Shown piece after piece: positions 16,148-25,288 of a DNA stretch of 64,000 nt. Below the pieces are notes generated by a model that saw only the letters and a program-made list of their open reading frames with translations, did not search any database and was not told where the DNA came from. Every line of letters starts with the position of its first letter. Within the stretch, counting starts at the first letter, position 1. The translations under genes were made by a program, and so were the position numbers. Source of the stretch: Sphingomonas koreensis (GTDB lineage: Bacteria; Pseudomonadota; Alphaproteobacteria; Sphingomonadales; Sphingomonadaceae); assembly GCF_002797435.1 (NCBI RefSeq), contig NZ_PGEN01000001.1, forward strand, positions 248,001-312,000. The letters are read 5' to 3'.

Positions 16148-17218
16148 ATGGTTGGCCGGGGGGCCTTGTATCGGGGCGTGATCGTGGCGGCATTGTTGCC
16201 GCTCGCTTCTGCATGCATTCCAGCGGGCAGCGGCCCGCCGCCCGCGCATAGCTACGCCGATAACGAGCCGCAGGATCCCACTCGTGCGCCGCGGCGCGAG
16301 GACGTAACGTCGCTCCCAGCGCCGCCGCCCGCCTGGGAAGCCCGCCCCGTCACCGCCGACGCTCGAACGATCTCCGCCTCGGTCTACATCGTCCAGCCGG
16401 GCGACACGCTGCGCGGCATCGCCAACAAGACCGGCGCGGGTTCCGAGGCGATCGCACGGACCAACGGCCTGGAGCGCCCCTTCGTCATCCGCGCGGGCCA
16501 GCGGCTGTCGATCCCCGGCGGCCGCTACCATCTCGTCCGCGATGGCGAGACCGGGATCGCCATCGCCCGCGCCTATGGCGTCGCCTGGAACCAGATCGTC
16601 ACCGCCAACGACCTGGCCGAACCCTATATCCTGCGCACCGGCCAGCGCGTGCTGATCCCCGGCGCCGAGCGCCCGCGGACACGGGAGGAGCGTGCCGCAG
16701 CCTTCCGCCTCGACATCGACGACATCGTGACGGGCAGCCAGCCCGCGATCCCCGAGCGCGCACGCCCGACCCGGCCGACCGCCTCGTCGGCCCGCGTCCT
16801 CCCGCCCACCGCCGCGGTCGCTCCGCCGGCCGCACTCAAGGGCCAGTTCCAGTGGCCGGTGCGCGGCAACATCGTCCGCCGCTTCGGTCCGGTCGCATCG
16901 GGTGAGCGCAGCGACGGTCTCAAGATCGCCGTCCCGCTCGACACGCCCGTCCTCGCCGCGGCGGACGGCACCGTCGCCTATGTCGGTAGCGACATTCCCT
17001 CGCTGGGCGGTCTGGTCATCCTCCAGCATGGCGGCGGCTGGACCACGGTCTACGGCCATGCCGGCCAGCTTCTCGTCCAGCGTGGCCAGTCGGTGAAGCG
17101 CGGCCAGATGATCGCGCTCTCGGGCGACAGCGGCGCCCACCGCGCGCAGCTCCATTTCGAGATGCGCCAGGGCCGCACCCCGGTCGATCCGGTCCCGCGG
17201 CTCCCGGCACGGCCCTGA
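16148..17218 (+). CDS. LysM/M23-family lipoprotein, NlpD-like amidase activator
   Basis: 356 residues from the ATG at 16148 with GGGGGGCAGG upstream. A lipobox (LASAC, Cys22) predicts outer-membrane anchoring. Two LysM domains (about 80-125 and 128-175) bind peptidoglycan, then a Pro/Arg linker leads to a C-terminal LytM/M23 domain. The zinc site is broken: the HxxxD motif reads SDGLK (S255, K259), while the later His of YGH (304) and LHFE (336) remain. Such degenerate LytM factors activate cell-wall amidases at division instead of cutting themselves. The serS-surE context fits alphaproteobacterial NlpD homologues. Loss of activity is inferred from sequence. Confidence 0.85.
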   Translation: MVGRGALYRGVIVAALLPLASACIPAGSGPPPAHSYADNEPQDPTRAPRREDVTSLPAPPPAWEARPVTADARTISASVYIVQPGDTLRGIANKTGAGSEAIARTNGLERPFVIRAGQRLSIPGGRYHLVRDGETGIAIARAYGVAWNQIVTANDLAEPYILRTGQRVLIPGAERPRTREERAAAFRLDIDDIVTGSQPAIPERARPTRPTASSARVLPPTAAVAPPAALKGQFQWPVRGNIVRRFGPVASGERSDGLKIAVPLDTPVLAAADGTVAYVGSDIPSLGGLVILQHGGGWTTVYGHAGQLLVQRGQSVKRGQMIALSGDSGAHRAQLHFEMRQGRTPVDPVPRLPARP

Positions 17219-17262
17219 CCGCGCATTGATTACCTCGCGATAGCGGCTAATCTCCGTTCCGC

Positions 17263-18288
17263 ATGCGCTTCCTTCCCCACGCGACGCTCAAGCGCAAATC
17301 GACCCTCCCCGTCTGGGTCTCGATCAGCTGGCGCGTCCTCGCGGTGGTAGGCTTGCTCGCGCTCGCGATCGGCGTCCACTGGTTCGACCGGGAGGGGCTG
17401 CGCGACAATTATGACGGCCACATCAGCTTCGTCGACATCGTCTATTTCACGATGATCTCGATCACTACGACCGGTTATGGCGACATCGCCCCCGTCACCG
17501 AACGGGCCCGCCTGTTCGACGCGCTGGTGGTCACCCCGATCCGCGTCTTCGCGGTGCTGCTGTTCCTCGGCACCGCCTATAATTTCGTTCTCAAGCGTAC
17601 ATGGGATAGATGGCGCATGGCCCTGATCCAGCGGAACCTTCACAACCACATCATCGTCGCGGGCTATGGCACCACCGGGTCCGAAGCGGTGGACGAGCTG
17701 ATCGCGCGCGGTACCGATCCCGGCTGCATCGTCGTCATCGACGGCAACGCCCAGGCGCTCGAGCGCGCGCGCGATTGCGGCTGTATCATCCTTCAGGGCG
17801 ACGCCACACGCGACCAGACGCTCGAGGACGTCAGGATCGCCCGCGCCCAATCGATGATCGTCAGCGCGGGGCGCGACGACACCTCGGTGCTCATCACCCT
17901 CACCGCCCGCCATCTCGCCCCTGATCTCAAGATCAGCACGGTGGTGAAGGCGGAGGACAACGAGCTTCCGGCCCGCGCCGCCGGCGCCACCACGGTCATC
18001 AATCCGGTCAGTTTTGCCGGCCTGCTCCTTGCGAGTTCGTGCAAGAGCCAGCACGTCGCCAGCTACATGATGGACCTCGCCTCGATCGAGGGGCCAGTTG
18101 CGCTCAGCGAGCGCCCCATCCGCCCTGAAGAGGTCGGCACGCCGCTGGCCGCCATCGCCACCGGCATCGGCCTGCGCCTGTACCGCGGCGGCGAGCCATA
18201 CGGATTCTTCACCGAGGAGGCGAAGGCGCTTATGGCCGGGGACACGATCGTCGAGGTCGTACGCACTGGCGGAAAGGCGGCGGCATGA
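17263..18288 (+). CDS. potassium channel with RCK/TrkA-N domain
   Basis: 341 residues. Two transmembrane helices (about 21-41 and 86-106) surround the pore helix and a selectivity filter TTTGYGD (68-74), the K+ channel signature. The cytoplasmic part has a Rossmann RCK/TrkA-N domain (HIIVAGYGTTGSEAVDELI, about 132-150; VVIDGN; LQGDATRD) and a C-terminal TrkA-C-like region. Ligand gating by NAD(H) or nucleotides is usual for the family. It overlaps the next gene by ATGA. Architecture is that of Kch/MthK-type channels; physiological role unknown. Confidence 0.93.
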   Translation: MRFLPHATLKRKSTLPVWVSISWRVLAVVGLLALAIGVHWFDREGLRDNYDGHISFVDIVYFTMISITTTGYGDIAPVTERARLFDALVVTPIRVFAVLLFLGTAYNFVLKRTWDRWRMALIQRNLHNHIIVAGYGTTGSEAVDELIARGTDPGCIVVIDGNAQALERARDCGCIILQGDATRDQTLEDVRIARAQSMIVSAGRDDTSVLITLTARHLAPDLKISTVVKAEDNELPARAAGATTVINPVSFAGLLLASSCKSQHVASYMMDLASIEGPVALSERPIRPEEVGTPLAAIATGIGLRLYRGGEPYGFFTEEAKALMAGDTIVEVVRTGGKAAA

Positions 18289-19304
18289 CCGGCCAGATGC
18301 GCGCGCTGCTCCTTACCCGCTATGGCGGCCCCGAAGTTGCCGAACTGCGGACCGTGCCCCGGCCGGTCGCGGGTGCCGGCGAACTGCTGGTCCGCGTCCA
18401 TGCCGCCGGCCTGAACCCGGTCGATTTCAAGACGCGGGAAGGCAAGCTCAAGGTCATTCAGCGCTATTCGCTGCCTGCCGTGATGGGCAACGAACTGGCC
18501 GGCACCGTCGAGGCGGTCGGTGCGGGCGTCACGCGCTTCTCCGTAGGTGATCGCGTCTTTGCGCGCGTGCCCAAAGGGTCGATGGGCGCCTTCGCCGAAT
18601 ATAGCGTCCTACCCGAGGCCGTCGTCGCGGCGATGCCTGCCAATCTCGATTTCGAGACTGCGGCGGGCGTTCCTCTTGCGGGTCTGACCGCGCTTCAGGC
18701 GCTGCGCGACGAACTGCATCTAAAGCCAGGAAGCCGCGTCTTCATCCCCGGCGGCGCGGGCGGCGTCGGCACCTTCGCCATCCAGATCGCCAAATGGCTA
18801 GGTGCAGAGGTCACCACCACCGCCTCCCCGCGCGGGCGCGATCTGGTGGAGCGGCTCGGCGCGGACGTGGTAGTAGACTATACGACGCAGGCTTTCACCG
18901 ATCACGTCAGCGGCATGGACGGCGTGTTCGATCTGCTCGGCGGAGATACGCTGAGCCAGTCCTTTGGAGTGGTGAAACCCGGCGCCACGGTCGTCTCAGT
19001 CGCCGCGCTTCCCGAACCGCAAACGGCGCTCAAGGATCTGGACCGCGGCCGCGCGCTTGCCGCGCTGTTCTGGCTCGTCAGCTACGGCCTGCGAGCCCAG
19101 GCCCGCAAGCACGGCGCCCGCTATCGCTTCCTGTTCATGCATCCAAGCGGTGAGGAGCTTGCCGAACTCGCCGGGCTGATCGCGGACGGCAAGCTCGAAC
19201 CGGTTATCGACCGGGTCTTCCCGTTCGAACAGATCGGCGATGCCTTCGCCTATCTCGAATCCGGCCGTGCCAAGGGGAAGGTCGTCGTGCGAATGACGAG
19301 CTGA
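18285..19304 (+). CDS. NADP-dependent oxidoreductase, quinone-reductase subfamily (MDR)
   Basis: 339 residues of the medium-chain dehydrogenase/reductase superfamily without the catalytic zinc cysteines. N-terminal GroES-like domain: LVRVHAAGLNPVDFKTREGK, VMGNELAGTVEAVGAGV, FAEYSV. The Rossmann domain has FIPGGAGGVGTFAIQIAKWLGAEV and ends FPFEQIGDAFAYLESGRAKGKVVVR. This is typical of NADPH:quinone reductases and enone reductases. The ATG at 18285 overlaps the channel stop, so the two are co-translated; I see no obvious functional link. Substrate unknown. Confidence 0.9.
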   Translation: MTGQMRALLLTRYGGPEVAELRTVPRPVAGAGELLVRVHAAGLNPVDFKTREGKLKVIQRYSLPAVMGNELAGTVEAVGAGVTRFSVGDRVFARVPKGSMGAFAEYSVLPEAVVAAMPANLDFETAAGVPLAGLTALQALRDELHLKPGSRVFIPGGAGGVGTFAIQIAKWLGAEVTTTASPRGRDLVERLGADVVVDYTTQAFTDHVSGMDGVFDLLGGDTLSQSFGVVKPGATVVSVAALPEPQTALKDLDRGRALAALFWLVSYGLRAQARKHGARYRFLFMHPSGEELAELAGLIADGKLEPVIDRVFPFEQIGDAFAYLESGRAKGKVVVRMTS

Positions 19305-19305
19305 A

Positions 19306-19358
19306 CCGCTCGCTTCCAGCGCCCGATCCCCTCTTGTTGATCGGCGTGGGCCGAGCGG
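19306..19358. repeat. nested inverted repeat before rimO
   Basis: Outer arms CCGCTCG (19306-19312) and CGAGCGG (19352-19358), inner arms CCGATC (19323-19328) and GATCGG (19339-19344). It starts 2 bp after the oxidoreductase stop. No immediate U tract follows, although CTTTTT occurs about 30 bp further. A transcript end or a structured leader of rimO are both possible. Confidence 0.45.
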
Positions 19359-19424
19359 CACAGGGTCAGCACTATCGCCTGCCCCTATCTTTTTCCGCAA
19401 AAATCTCTATGTGCGCCGCCGATC

Positions 19425-20753
19425 ATGGCAACGCGACTCCCCGAAGCCCCAAAGGTGGGCATGGTGTCGCTCGGCTGTCCCAAGAATCTGGTCGACAGTG
19501 AGCGTATCCTGACCAAGCTCCGCTCCGATGGCTATGCCATGTCGGCCGACTATGCCGGCGCCGACGTGGTGCTGGTCAACACTTGCGGCTTTCTCGACAG
19601 CGCCAAGGAAGAGTCGCTGGAAGCGATCGGCGAGGCGATCGCCGAGAATGGCCGTGTCATCGTCACCGGCTGCATGGGCAAGGAGGCGGAGGTGATCCGC
19701 GCTCGCTTCCCCAACGTCCTCGCCGTCACCGGCGCGCACCAATATGAGGAAGTGGTCGGCGCGGTGCACGACGCGGCGCCGATGCCGCCCAACGCCTTCC
19801 TCAACCTGGTGCCCGACAGCGGCCTCAAGCTGACCCCACGCCACTACAGCTATCTGAAGATCAGCGAGGGCTGCAATCATCGCTGCGCCTTCTGCATCAT
19901 CCCGGCGCTGCGCGGCGATCTGGTCAGCCGCCGCCCCGACGCCATCCTGCGCGAAGCCGAAAAGCTGGTCGAGGCGGGGACGAAGGAACTGCTGGTCATC
20001 AGCCAGGACACCTCGGCCTATGGCGTCGACATCCGCAAGGAACCGCGGATGTGGAAGGGCGCTGAGGTCGTTCCCCATATGACCGACCTCGCCCGCGAGC
20101 TGGGCAAGATCGCCCCATGGGTGCGGCTGCACTACGTCTATCCCTATCCCCATGTCGATCAGGTCATCCCGCTGATGGCCGAGGGGCTGATCCTCCCCTA
20201 TCTCGACATCCCCTTCCAGCATGCCAGCCCATCGGTGCTGCGAACGATGCGCCGTCCCGCAAACGAAGCGAAGGTGCTGGAGCGTCTGCGCAACTGGCGC
20301 AGCATCGCGCCCGACATCACGATCCGCTCGACCTTCGTGGTCGGCTTCCCCGGCGAGACCGAAGAGGACTTCCAGTACCTCCTGGACTGGCTGGACGAGG
20401 CGCAGCTCGACCGCGTCGGCGCGTTCCGCTTCGAGCCCGTAGAGGGTGCCGCTGCCAACGATCTGCCCGGTGCGGTCCCCGAAGCGGTCAAGGAAGAGCG
20501 CTACGCCCGGATCATGGAAAAGACCGCCGCGATCAGCGCCGCGAAGCTCCAGGCCAAGATCGGCCGCACGCTCGAGGTGATCATTGACGAGGTCGAAGAT
20601 GACGGCGCCAACGCCCGATCCCAGGCCGACGCGCCCGAGATCGACGGCACCGTCTTCCTCCGCGACGCCGGCCATCTGAAGCAGGGCGACATCGTCAAGG
20701 TCGAGATCGAGGACGCCGACGACCACGATTTGTACGGCGCGCCGCTGGCCTGA
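19425..20753 (+). CDS. rimO: ribosomal protein S12 methylthiotransferase RimO
   Basis: 442 residues. RimO adds a methylthio group to the conserved aspartate of ribosomal protein S12, using two [4Fe-4S] clusters and S-adenosylmethionine. The N-terminal MTTase domain shows its three cluster cysteines in [22 protein letters not shown] and TGCMGKE. The radical-SAM motif [15 protein letters not shown] follows, and a C-terminal TRAM domain ends the protein. [12 protein letters not shown] distinguishes RimO from MiaB. Its stop overlaps the start of the next gene (TGATG). Confidence 0.97.
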   Translation: MATRLPEAPKVGMVSLGCPKNLVDSERILTKLRSDGYAMSADYAGADVVLVNTCGFLDSAKEESLEAIGEAIAENGRVIVTGCMGKEAEVIRARFPNVLAVTGAHQYEEVVGAVHDAAPMPPNAFLNLVPDSGLKLTPRHYSYLKISEGCNHRCAFCIIPALRGDLVSRRPDAILREAEKLVEAGTKELLVISQDTSAYGVDIRKEPRMWKGAEVVPHMTDLARELGKIAPWVRLHYVYPYPHVDQVIPLMAEGLILPYLDIPFQHASPSVLRTMRRPANEAKVLERLRNWRSIAPDITIRSTFVVGFPGETEEDFQYLLDWLDEAQLDRVGAFRFEPVEGAAANDLPGAVPEAVKEERYARIMEKTAAISAAKLQAKIGRTLEVIIDEVEDDGANARSQADAPEIDGTVFLRDAGHLKQGDIVKVEIEDADDHDLYGAPLA

Positions 20754-21652
20754 TGCGGGTCCGCGCCGCTCTCGCCGCCGCCCTGTGGCTGGCGCTGGGC
20801 GGTGCGCGCGAGGAGACGGGGGTACGGCGTACGCCCGTCGATCCCCTGACGCTCGCCGACGACGATTTCGCCCGCCACCGCGACCCGGCGGAATGGCGCG
20901 GCCTCGCCGTCAGCCGGATCGAGTTTCAGGAAGAACGTGGCAGCTGGCGCCTCTTCCGCATCGCCAATGTGAAGAAGCCCCGCGGCCCGCTCTGGTTCGT
21001 GCCGCACGACAATGAAAATGCCGGGTTCGAAGCGGCGCTCGCCGGGGTGCGGAAACATGGCGGCGTGATGATCGCGGTCGATTCGGGCATCGCGGAGGAC
21101 GGCAAGCGCCGCAACGGCGCCGTCGATCGCGGCCGGCCGATCGATCCCAACCGCAATTTCCGCGACGGTTATCCACGCTACGCCCGCACTGTCCTCGCCG
21201 ACTATGCTCGCGGCGCGCACCCGATCATCGCGCTCCACACCAACGCGCCCGGCTTCGATTCCTCCGCCTCGCACTGCAACCGCTCCGCGCCTCCCGGCCG
21301 CGGCGAAGTCTCGATTCGCTTCTGCGACGATGTGATGCGGCCGCGCCCCTCGGCCAGCCGCGCATGGCCGTTCGATGATGACGATACGCTCGCTTATGTG
21401 CCTTGGCGCAGCGGTACCGCGCCGATGACCGCGTGGTGCGGGCGGATGCTGGCCAATGCCGACTTCAATGTCGTGTTCGAGCGGGTCGCGGTGACCGACG
21501 GATCGCTGTCCAACTACGCGCTGCTCCACGGGCTTGATTACATCAACTTCGAAACACAGGAACGCGGCCTCGATCCCGCCGCGCTGGCGCAGAGCCGCAA
21601 CCGCCTCACCGCCATGATCGACCGCGCCCTCAACCTCTGCGTTCGCCGATAG
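20753..21652 (+). CDS. secreted M14-like putative zinc hydrolase
   Basis: 299 residues with a short N-terminal signal-like segment (about 1-18). The pattern resembles M14 carboxypeptidase / succinylglutamate desuccinylase folds: HDNE (zinc H-x2-E) in LWFVPHDNENAGF, then DPNRNF, then IIALHTNAPGF with a possible third ligand His, and NFETQERG late with a possible catalytic Glu. DPNRNF recalls the substrate-binding Asn-Arg of M14 enzymes. Assignment rests on these spaced motifs only. It is translationally coupled to rimO (TGATG) and precedes an M17 aminopeptidase, suggesting peptide or amide hydrolysis (inference). Confidence 0.6.
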   Translation: MRVRAALAAALWLALGGAREETGVRRTPVDPLTLADDDFARHRDPAEWRGLAVSRIEFQEERGSWRLFRIANVKKPRGPLWFVPHDNENAGFEAALAGVRKHGGVMIAVDSGIAEDGKRRNGAVDRGRPIDPNRNFRDGYPRYARTVLADYARGAHPIIALHTNAPGFDSSASHCNRSAPPGRGEVSIRFCDDVMRPRPSASRAWPFDDDDTLAYVPWRSGTAPMTAWCGRMLANADFNVVFERVAVTDGSLSNYALLHGLDYINFETQERGLDPAALAQSRNRLTAMIDRALNLCVRR

Positions 21653-21691
21653 CGCTTGGCGGCAATGCTTCGGAGTGCTTAGATCGCCGCA

Positions 21692-23086
21692 ATGACCGAC
21701 CTCTCCCCGCTGCTTCAGCCCGATCGCGGCCAGCCCGCGCGCACCATCCATGTCGTCCACCCCGATCAATGGGCCGGCTGGCTCAAAGGCCAGCCCGCGC
21801 GCGTCCGCACCGCGATCACGGCGAACAAGGTGGTCGGCAAGGCAGGCAACCGCGCCGTGCTGCCGGGCGACAAGGACGACGACTGGTCGATGCTGCTGGT
21901 ATGCGACGAGGCCGAGACCTCGCCCTACCGCATCGCCTCGCTCGGCGAGCAATTGCCCGAGGGCACCTATCGCCTCGCAACCGGCGAACCCGGCGCTGCG
22001 ATGCTCGGCTGGGTGCTCGCCCAGTATCGCTTCGACCGTTACCGCAAGGACGAAAACCCGGTAGGCCCCCGCACGCTGCTGACCGGAGAACCGGGCAAGA
22101 TCGAGGAGACGCTGCGCATTGCCGCCGCGACCTTCAAGGTCCGCGACCTGGTCAACTCCGCCGCCGCCGATCTGGGCCCCGCCGAACTGGAGGCCGAGGC
22201 CGTCGCGCTCGCCAAGGCGCATAAGGCGACGCTCACCGTCACGCGCGGCGACGCCCTGGAACAGGGCTATCCGATGATCCACGCGGTCGGCATGGCCGCC
22301 GCACGCGGGCGCGAGCCGCGGCTGATCGAGATGGAATGGGGCGATCCCAAGCATCCGCGGATCGCGCTGGTCGGCAAGGGCGTTTGCTTCGACACCGGCG
22401 GGCTGGACATCAAGCCGAGCGCTGGCATGCGGTTGATGAAGAAGGATATGGGCGGGGCCGCGCACGCACTGGCACTGGCCGGTGTGGTGATGGCGCAGCG
22501 CCTGCCTGTCCGCCTCCACCTGCTTATTCCCGCAGTCGAGAATTCCGTCGCGGCGAACGCCTTCCGCCCCGGGGACGTCCTCAAGACGCGCAAGGGTCTG
22601 ACGGTCGAAAACACCAACACCGATGCCGAAGGCCGCCTCATCCTGGGCGATGCACTAGCGAAGGCGGTCGAGGCCAAGCCCGATCTGATCCTCGACTTCG
22701 CCACGCTCACCGGCGCCGCGCGTGTCGCGCTGGGACCGGAACTGCCGGCGCTGTTCGCAAATACCGACGCGCTCGCGAACGACCTGCTCGATCACGGAAT
22801 CGCCCAGAAGGACCCGCTTTGGCGCCTTCCGCTGTGGGACGGCTATGACGAGATGCTCAAGTCCGACATCGCGGACATGGTCAATTCGGCCGATGGTCCT
22901 TTTGCCGGGCCGATCACCGCAGCCCTTTTCCTCCGCCGTTTCGTGCCCAATGACATCGCCTGGGCACATTTCGACCTGTTCGCCTGGCGTCCCGTGCCCA
23001 AGCCCGGACGGCCCAAGGGCGGCGACGCGATGAGCTTGCGCGCGGTCTGGTCGATGCTCAAGGCGCGCTACAACAGCGCTGGCTAA
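21692..23086 (+). CDS. M17 leucyl aminopeptidase family protein
   Basis: 464 residues. M17 enzymes remove N-terminal residues from peptides using two metal ions. The catalytic C-terminal domain has VGKGVCFDTGGLDIKPSAGM (metal Lys and Asp), MKKDMGGAAHALALAG and the signature NTDAEGRLILGDAL, followed by DFATLTGAARVALG. The N-terminal domain is shorter and more divergent than in E. coli PepA, as in the PepB-like or general M17 group. It follows the M14-like gene by 39 bp. Cytoplasmic peptide turnover is the likely role. Confidence 0.94.
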   Translation: MTDLSPLLQPDRGQPARTIHVVHPDQWAGWLKGQPARVRTAITANKVVGKAGNRAVLPGDKDDDWSMLLVCDEAETSPYRIASLGEQLPEGTYRLATGEPGAAMLGWVLAQYRFDRYRKDENPVGPRTLLTGEPGKIEETLRIAAATFKVRDLVNSAAADLGPAELEAEAVALAKAHKATLTVTRGDALEQGYPMIHAVGMAAARGREPRLIEMEWGDPKHPRIALVGKGVCFDTGGLDIKPSAGMRLMKKDMGGAAHALALAGVVMAQRLPVRLHLLIPAVENSVAANAFRPGDVLKTRKGLTVENTNTDAEGRLILGDALAKAVEAKPDLILDFATLTGAARVALGPELPALFANTDALANDLLDHGIAQKDPLWRLPLWDGYDEMLKSDIADMVNSADGPFAGPITAALFLRRFVPNDIAWAHFDLFAWRPVPKPGRPKGGDAMSLRAVWSMLKARYNSAG

Positions 23087-23136
23087 CCGACGCAATCGCC
23101 TCGACTTCCCCAACCCACGACGGCACAAGAGACATC

Positions 23137-24795
23137 ATGACGACGCTTCGTAACGGTGGCCGCATCCTGGTCGACAATCTCGTGGCCCAGGGCTGCGATC
23201 GTATTTTCCACGTTCCCGGCGAGAGCTTCCTCGCGGTGCTCGACGCGTTGCATGACGTCCCGGAGATCGACCTCGTCACCTGCCGGCAAGAGGGCGGCGC
23301 TGCGTTCATGGCCTGCGCCGACGGCACGATGACCGGCAAGCCGGGCGTCTGCTTCGTCACCCGCGGCCCCGGCGCGACCAACGCCAGCATCGGCGTCCAT
23401 GTCGCGATGCAGGATTCGCAGCCGATGCTGCTGTTCATCGGCGACGTCGACCGCTCGATGCGCGACCGCGAAGGCTTCCAGGAAGTCGACTTCCCCGCGA
23501 TGTTCGCCCCGCTCGCCAAATGGGCGACCCGGATCGAGGACGCGCGCCGCATCCCCGAATATGTCGCCCGCGCCTGGAACGTCGCGACCAGCGGCCGCCC
23601 CGGCCCGGTGGTGATCGCGCTGCCGGAGGACATGTTGCTTGACGAGGTCGAAGCGGTGGACCGGCCGGTCTCCACGCCCTACCCGCTGATGCCCGACGTC
23701 AACGAAGATGCCGCGCATCAGATCGTCGAGCGGATCCGCGCCGCGAAACGCCCGATGGCGATCGTCGGCGGCGCGGGCTGGGACATCTCGACCGGCCGTG
23801 ATTTCGCGACCTTCGCGGAGCGCTGGGGTATCCCCGTCGCGGGCGCATTCCGCCGTCAGGACGCGATCGCGAACACCTCGTCAGCATGGGCGGGCAATCT
23901 TGGCTACGGTCCCAACCCCAAGCTCGTCCAGCGCATCCGCGACGCCGACCTGCTGCTCGTCGTCGGCGCGCGTCTGGGTGAGGCGACCACCGACGGTTAC
24001 ACGCTCGTCACCCCCGATCATCCCGGCCAGACGCTGATTCATGTCCACCCGGACCCGGAAGAACTCAACCGGGTCTATCATGCCGACATGGCCGTGTGCT
24101 GCGATGTCGGCATCTTCGCCGACATGCTGTCGAGCCTGAAGCCGTTGGACACGCCATTCTCCGGTGCCGCCGAAGCCCATGCCGAGTGGCTCGACTGGTC
24201 CACGCCCAAACCACGCGAAGGCGTCACGCTCGACCTCGGCCAGTGCGTCGCGGCGATGCGCGAACGGCTCGGTCCCGACGATGCGATCATCTGCAACGGC
24301 GCAGGCAATTTCTCGGGCTGGTGGCATCGCTACTGGCACTATGGCGCCCAGCCCACCCAGCTCGCCCCCACCTCCGGCGCAATGGGTTATGGCACCCCCG
24401 CCGCGGTCGCCGCTGCGCTGCGCCTTCGCGATCGGCTCGCCGTTGCGCTCGCGGGCGATGGCGACTTCATGATGAACGGGCAGGAACTCGCCACCGCAAT
24501 CCAGCACGATGCAGACCTGCTGGTGCTGATCATCGACAATGGCGCCTATGGCACAATCCGCATGCATCAGGAGCGTGAGTTCCCCGCGCGCCTGTCCGGC
24601 ACTACGCTGCACAACCCGGATTTCGCCGCGCTCGCCCGCGCCTATGGTTGCTGGGCCGAAACCGTCGTCAAGACCGACGAGTTCGCGCCCGCGCTCGATC
24701 GCGCGCTCGCGCAGACCGGCGTCCGCCTGCTGCACCTCAAGACCGATGTGGAGTTCATCACCCCCGGCACCACGATCACCGCGATCCGGGGGTAA
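23137..24795 (+). CDS. thiamine-pyrophosphate-dependent enzyme (acetolactate synthase-like)
   Basis: 552 residues with the three domains of the acetohydroxyacid synthase/pyruvate oxidase superfamily. The N-terminal PYR domain has HVPGESFLAVLDAL and the cofactor-activating Glu in CRQEGGAAFMA. A central domain begins near RPMAIVGGAGW. The C-terminal PP domain has AGDGDFMMNGQELATA ending in IIDNGAYGTI, the GDG-N motif for Mg-TPP. Many such proteins decarboxylate 2-oxoacids other than pyruvate; no small regulatory subunit is adjacent, so it is probably not the biosynthetic IlvB. It stands alone between the aminopeptidase and a convergent HTH gene. Confidence 0.88.
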   Translation: MTTLRNGGRILVDNLVAQGCDRIFHVPGESFLAVLDALHDVPEIDLVTCRQEGGAAFMACADGTMTGKPGVCFVTRGPGATNASIGVHVAMQDSQPMLLFIGDVDRSMRDREGFQEVDFPAMFAPLAKWATRIEDARRIPEYVARAWNVATSGRPGPVVIALPEDMLLDEVEAVDRPVSTPYPLMPDVNEDAAHQIVERIRAAKRPMAIVGGAGWDISTGRDFATFAERWGIPVAGAFRRQDAIANTSSAWAGNLGYGPNPKLVQRIRDADLLLVVGARLGEATTDGYTLVTPDHPGQTLIHVHPDPEELNRVYHADMAVCCDVGIFADMLSSLKPLDTPFSGAAEAHAEWLDWSTPKPREGVTLDLGQCVAAMRERLGPDDAIICNGAGNFSGWWHRYWHYGAQPTQLAPTSGAMGYGTPAAVAAALRLRDRLAVALAGDGDFMMNGQELATAIQHDADLLVLIIDNGAYGTIRMHQEREFPARLSGTTLHNPDFAALARAYGCWAETVVKTDEFAPALDRALAQTGVRLLHLKTDVEFITPGTTITAIRG

Positions 24796-24801
24796 GCGAG
24801 G

Positions 24802-25125
24802 TCAGGCTGCGACCAGCGCGCGCTTTTCGGCCATCGCTGCCGTGATCGCCTCGCCCGCCCAGCGCTCGCACAGCCCGACCGAGCGCGCGAACGCCTTGAC
24901 GAAGCCCTTGGCGTAGATGCGTCCGGGGATGATCTCGAACTGCTCGTCCTCGATCGCGTGCAGATAGCGAATCGGTACGCGCGTCTGCGCCGCAACCTGC
25001 TCGATCGTCATCGCGCGCTCTCGGCGCGCCTGAGCGAGCACATAGCCCAGGCTGCCGCGCGGTTCGACGCGCCACTCGCCTTGAGCAAAAGGCAGGATTG
25101 GATGTTCGGCAACAGCGTTGATCAC
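24802..25125 (-). CDS. RodZ-like N-terminal HTH protein
   Basis: 107 residues from a GTG at 25125 (GGGGGG-type site upstream). An earlier in-frame start at 25221 would add 32 residues that do not look conserved. The central part is an HTH_25/RodZ-type domain: GSLGYVLAQARRERAMTIEQ, VAAQTRVPIRYLHAIEDEQF, PGRIYAKGFVKAFARSVGL. Full RodZ proteins continue with a transmembrane helix and link MreB to the wall; this one stops after the HTH and a 20-residue tail. It could be a regulator or a truncated relative. It lies downstream of the csbD terminator. Confidence 0.72.
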   Translation of the reverse strand: MINAVAEHPILPFAQGEWRVEPRGSLGYVLAQARRERAMTIEQVAAQTRVPIRYLHAIEDEQFEIIPGRIYAKGFVKAFARSVGLCERWAGEAITAAMAEKRALVAA

Positions 25126-25226
25126 GAGTCGAGCCCCCCGGATGGCTGACTTGCGCCGGGAAACGCCCGGCCCGAAGGCAGGACAATGCACAACGAAAGT
25201 TAACGAGTCGAATCGGCCCACCCGCG

Positions 25227-25258
25227 AAAAAGGGCCGCTTCCCGCAGGAAACAGCCCT
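25227..25258 (-). terminator. rho-independent terminator of the csbD-like gene
   Basis: Minus strand: AGGGC opening arm, closing arm GCCCT, inner stem GTTTCC with GGAAGC including one wobble pair, loop of four, then TTTT. It lies 31 bp after the CsbD stop and separates it from the HTH gene. Confidence 0.8.
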
Positions 25259-25288
25259 GATCCGCCTTCTATGCGGGTTTATATCGGG

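Noticed and set aside
19306..19358. tRNA-like or small RNA gene
   Set aside because: The stems are nested in a single line and no TTCGA(A/G)TC T-loop or CCA end is present.
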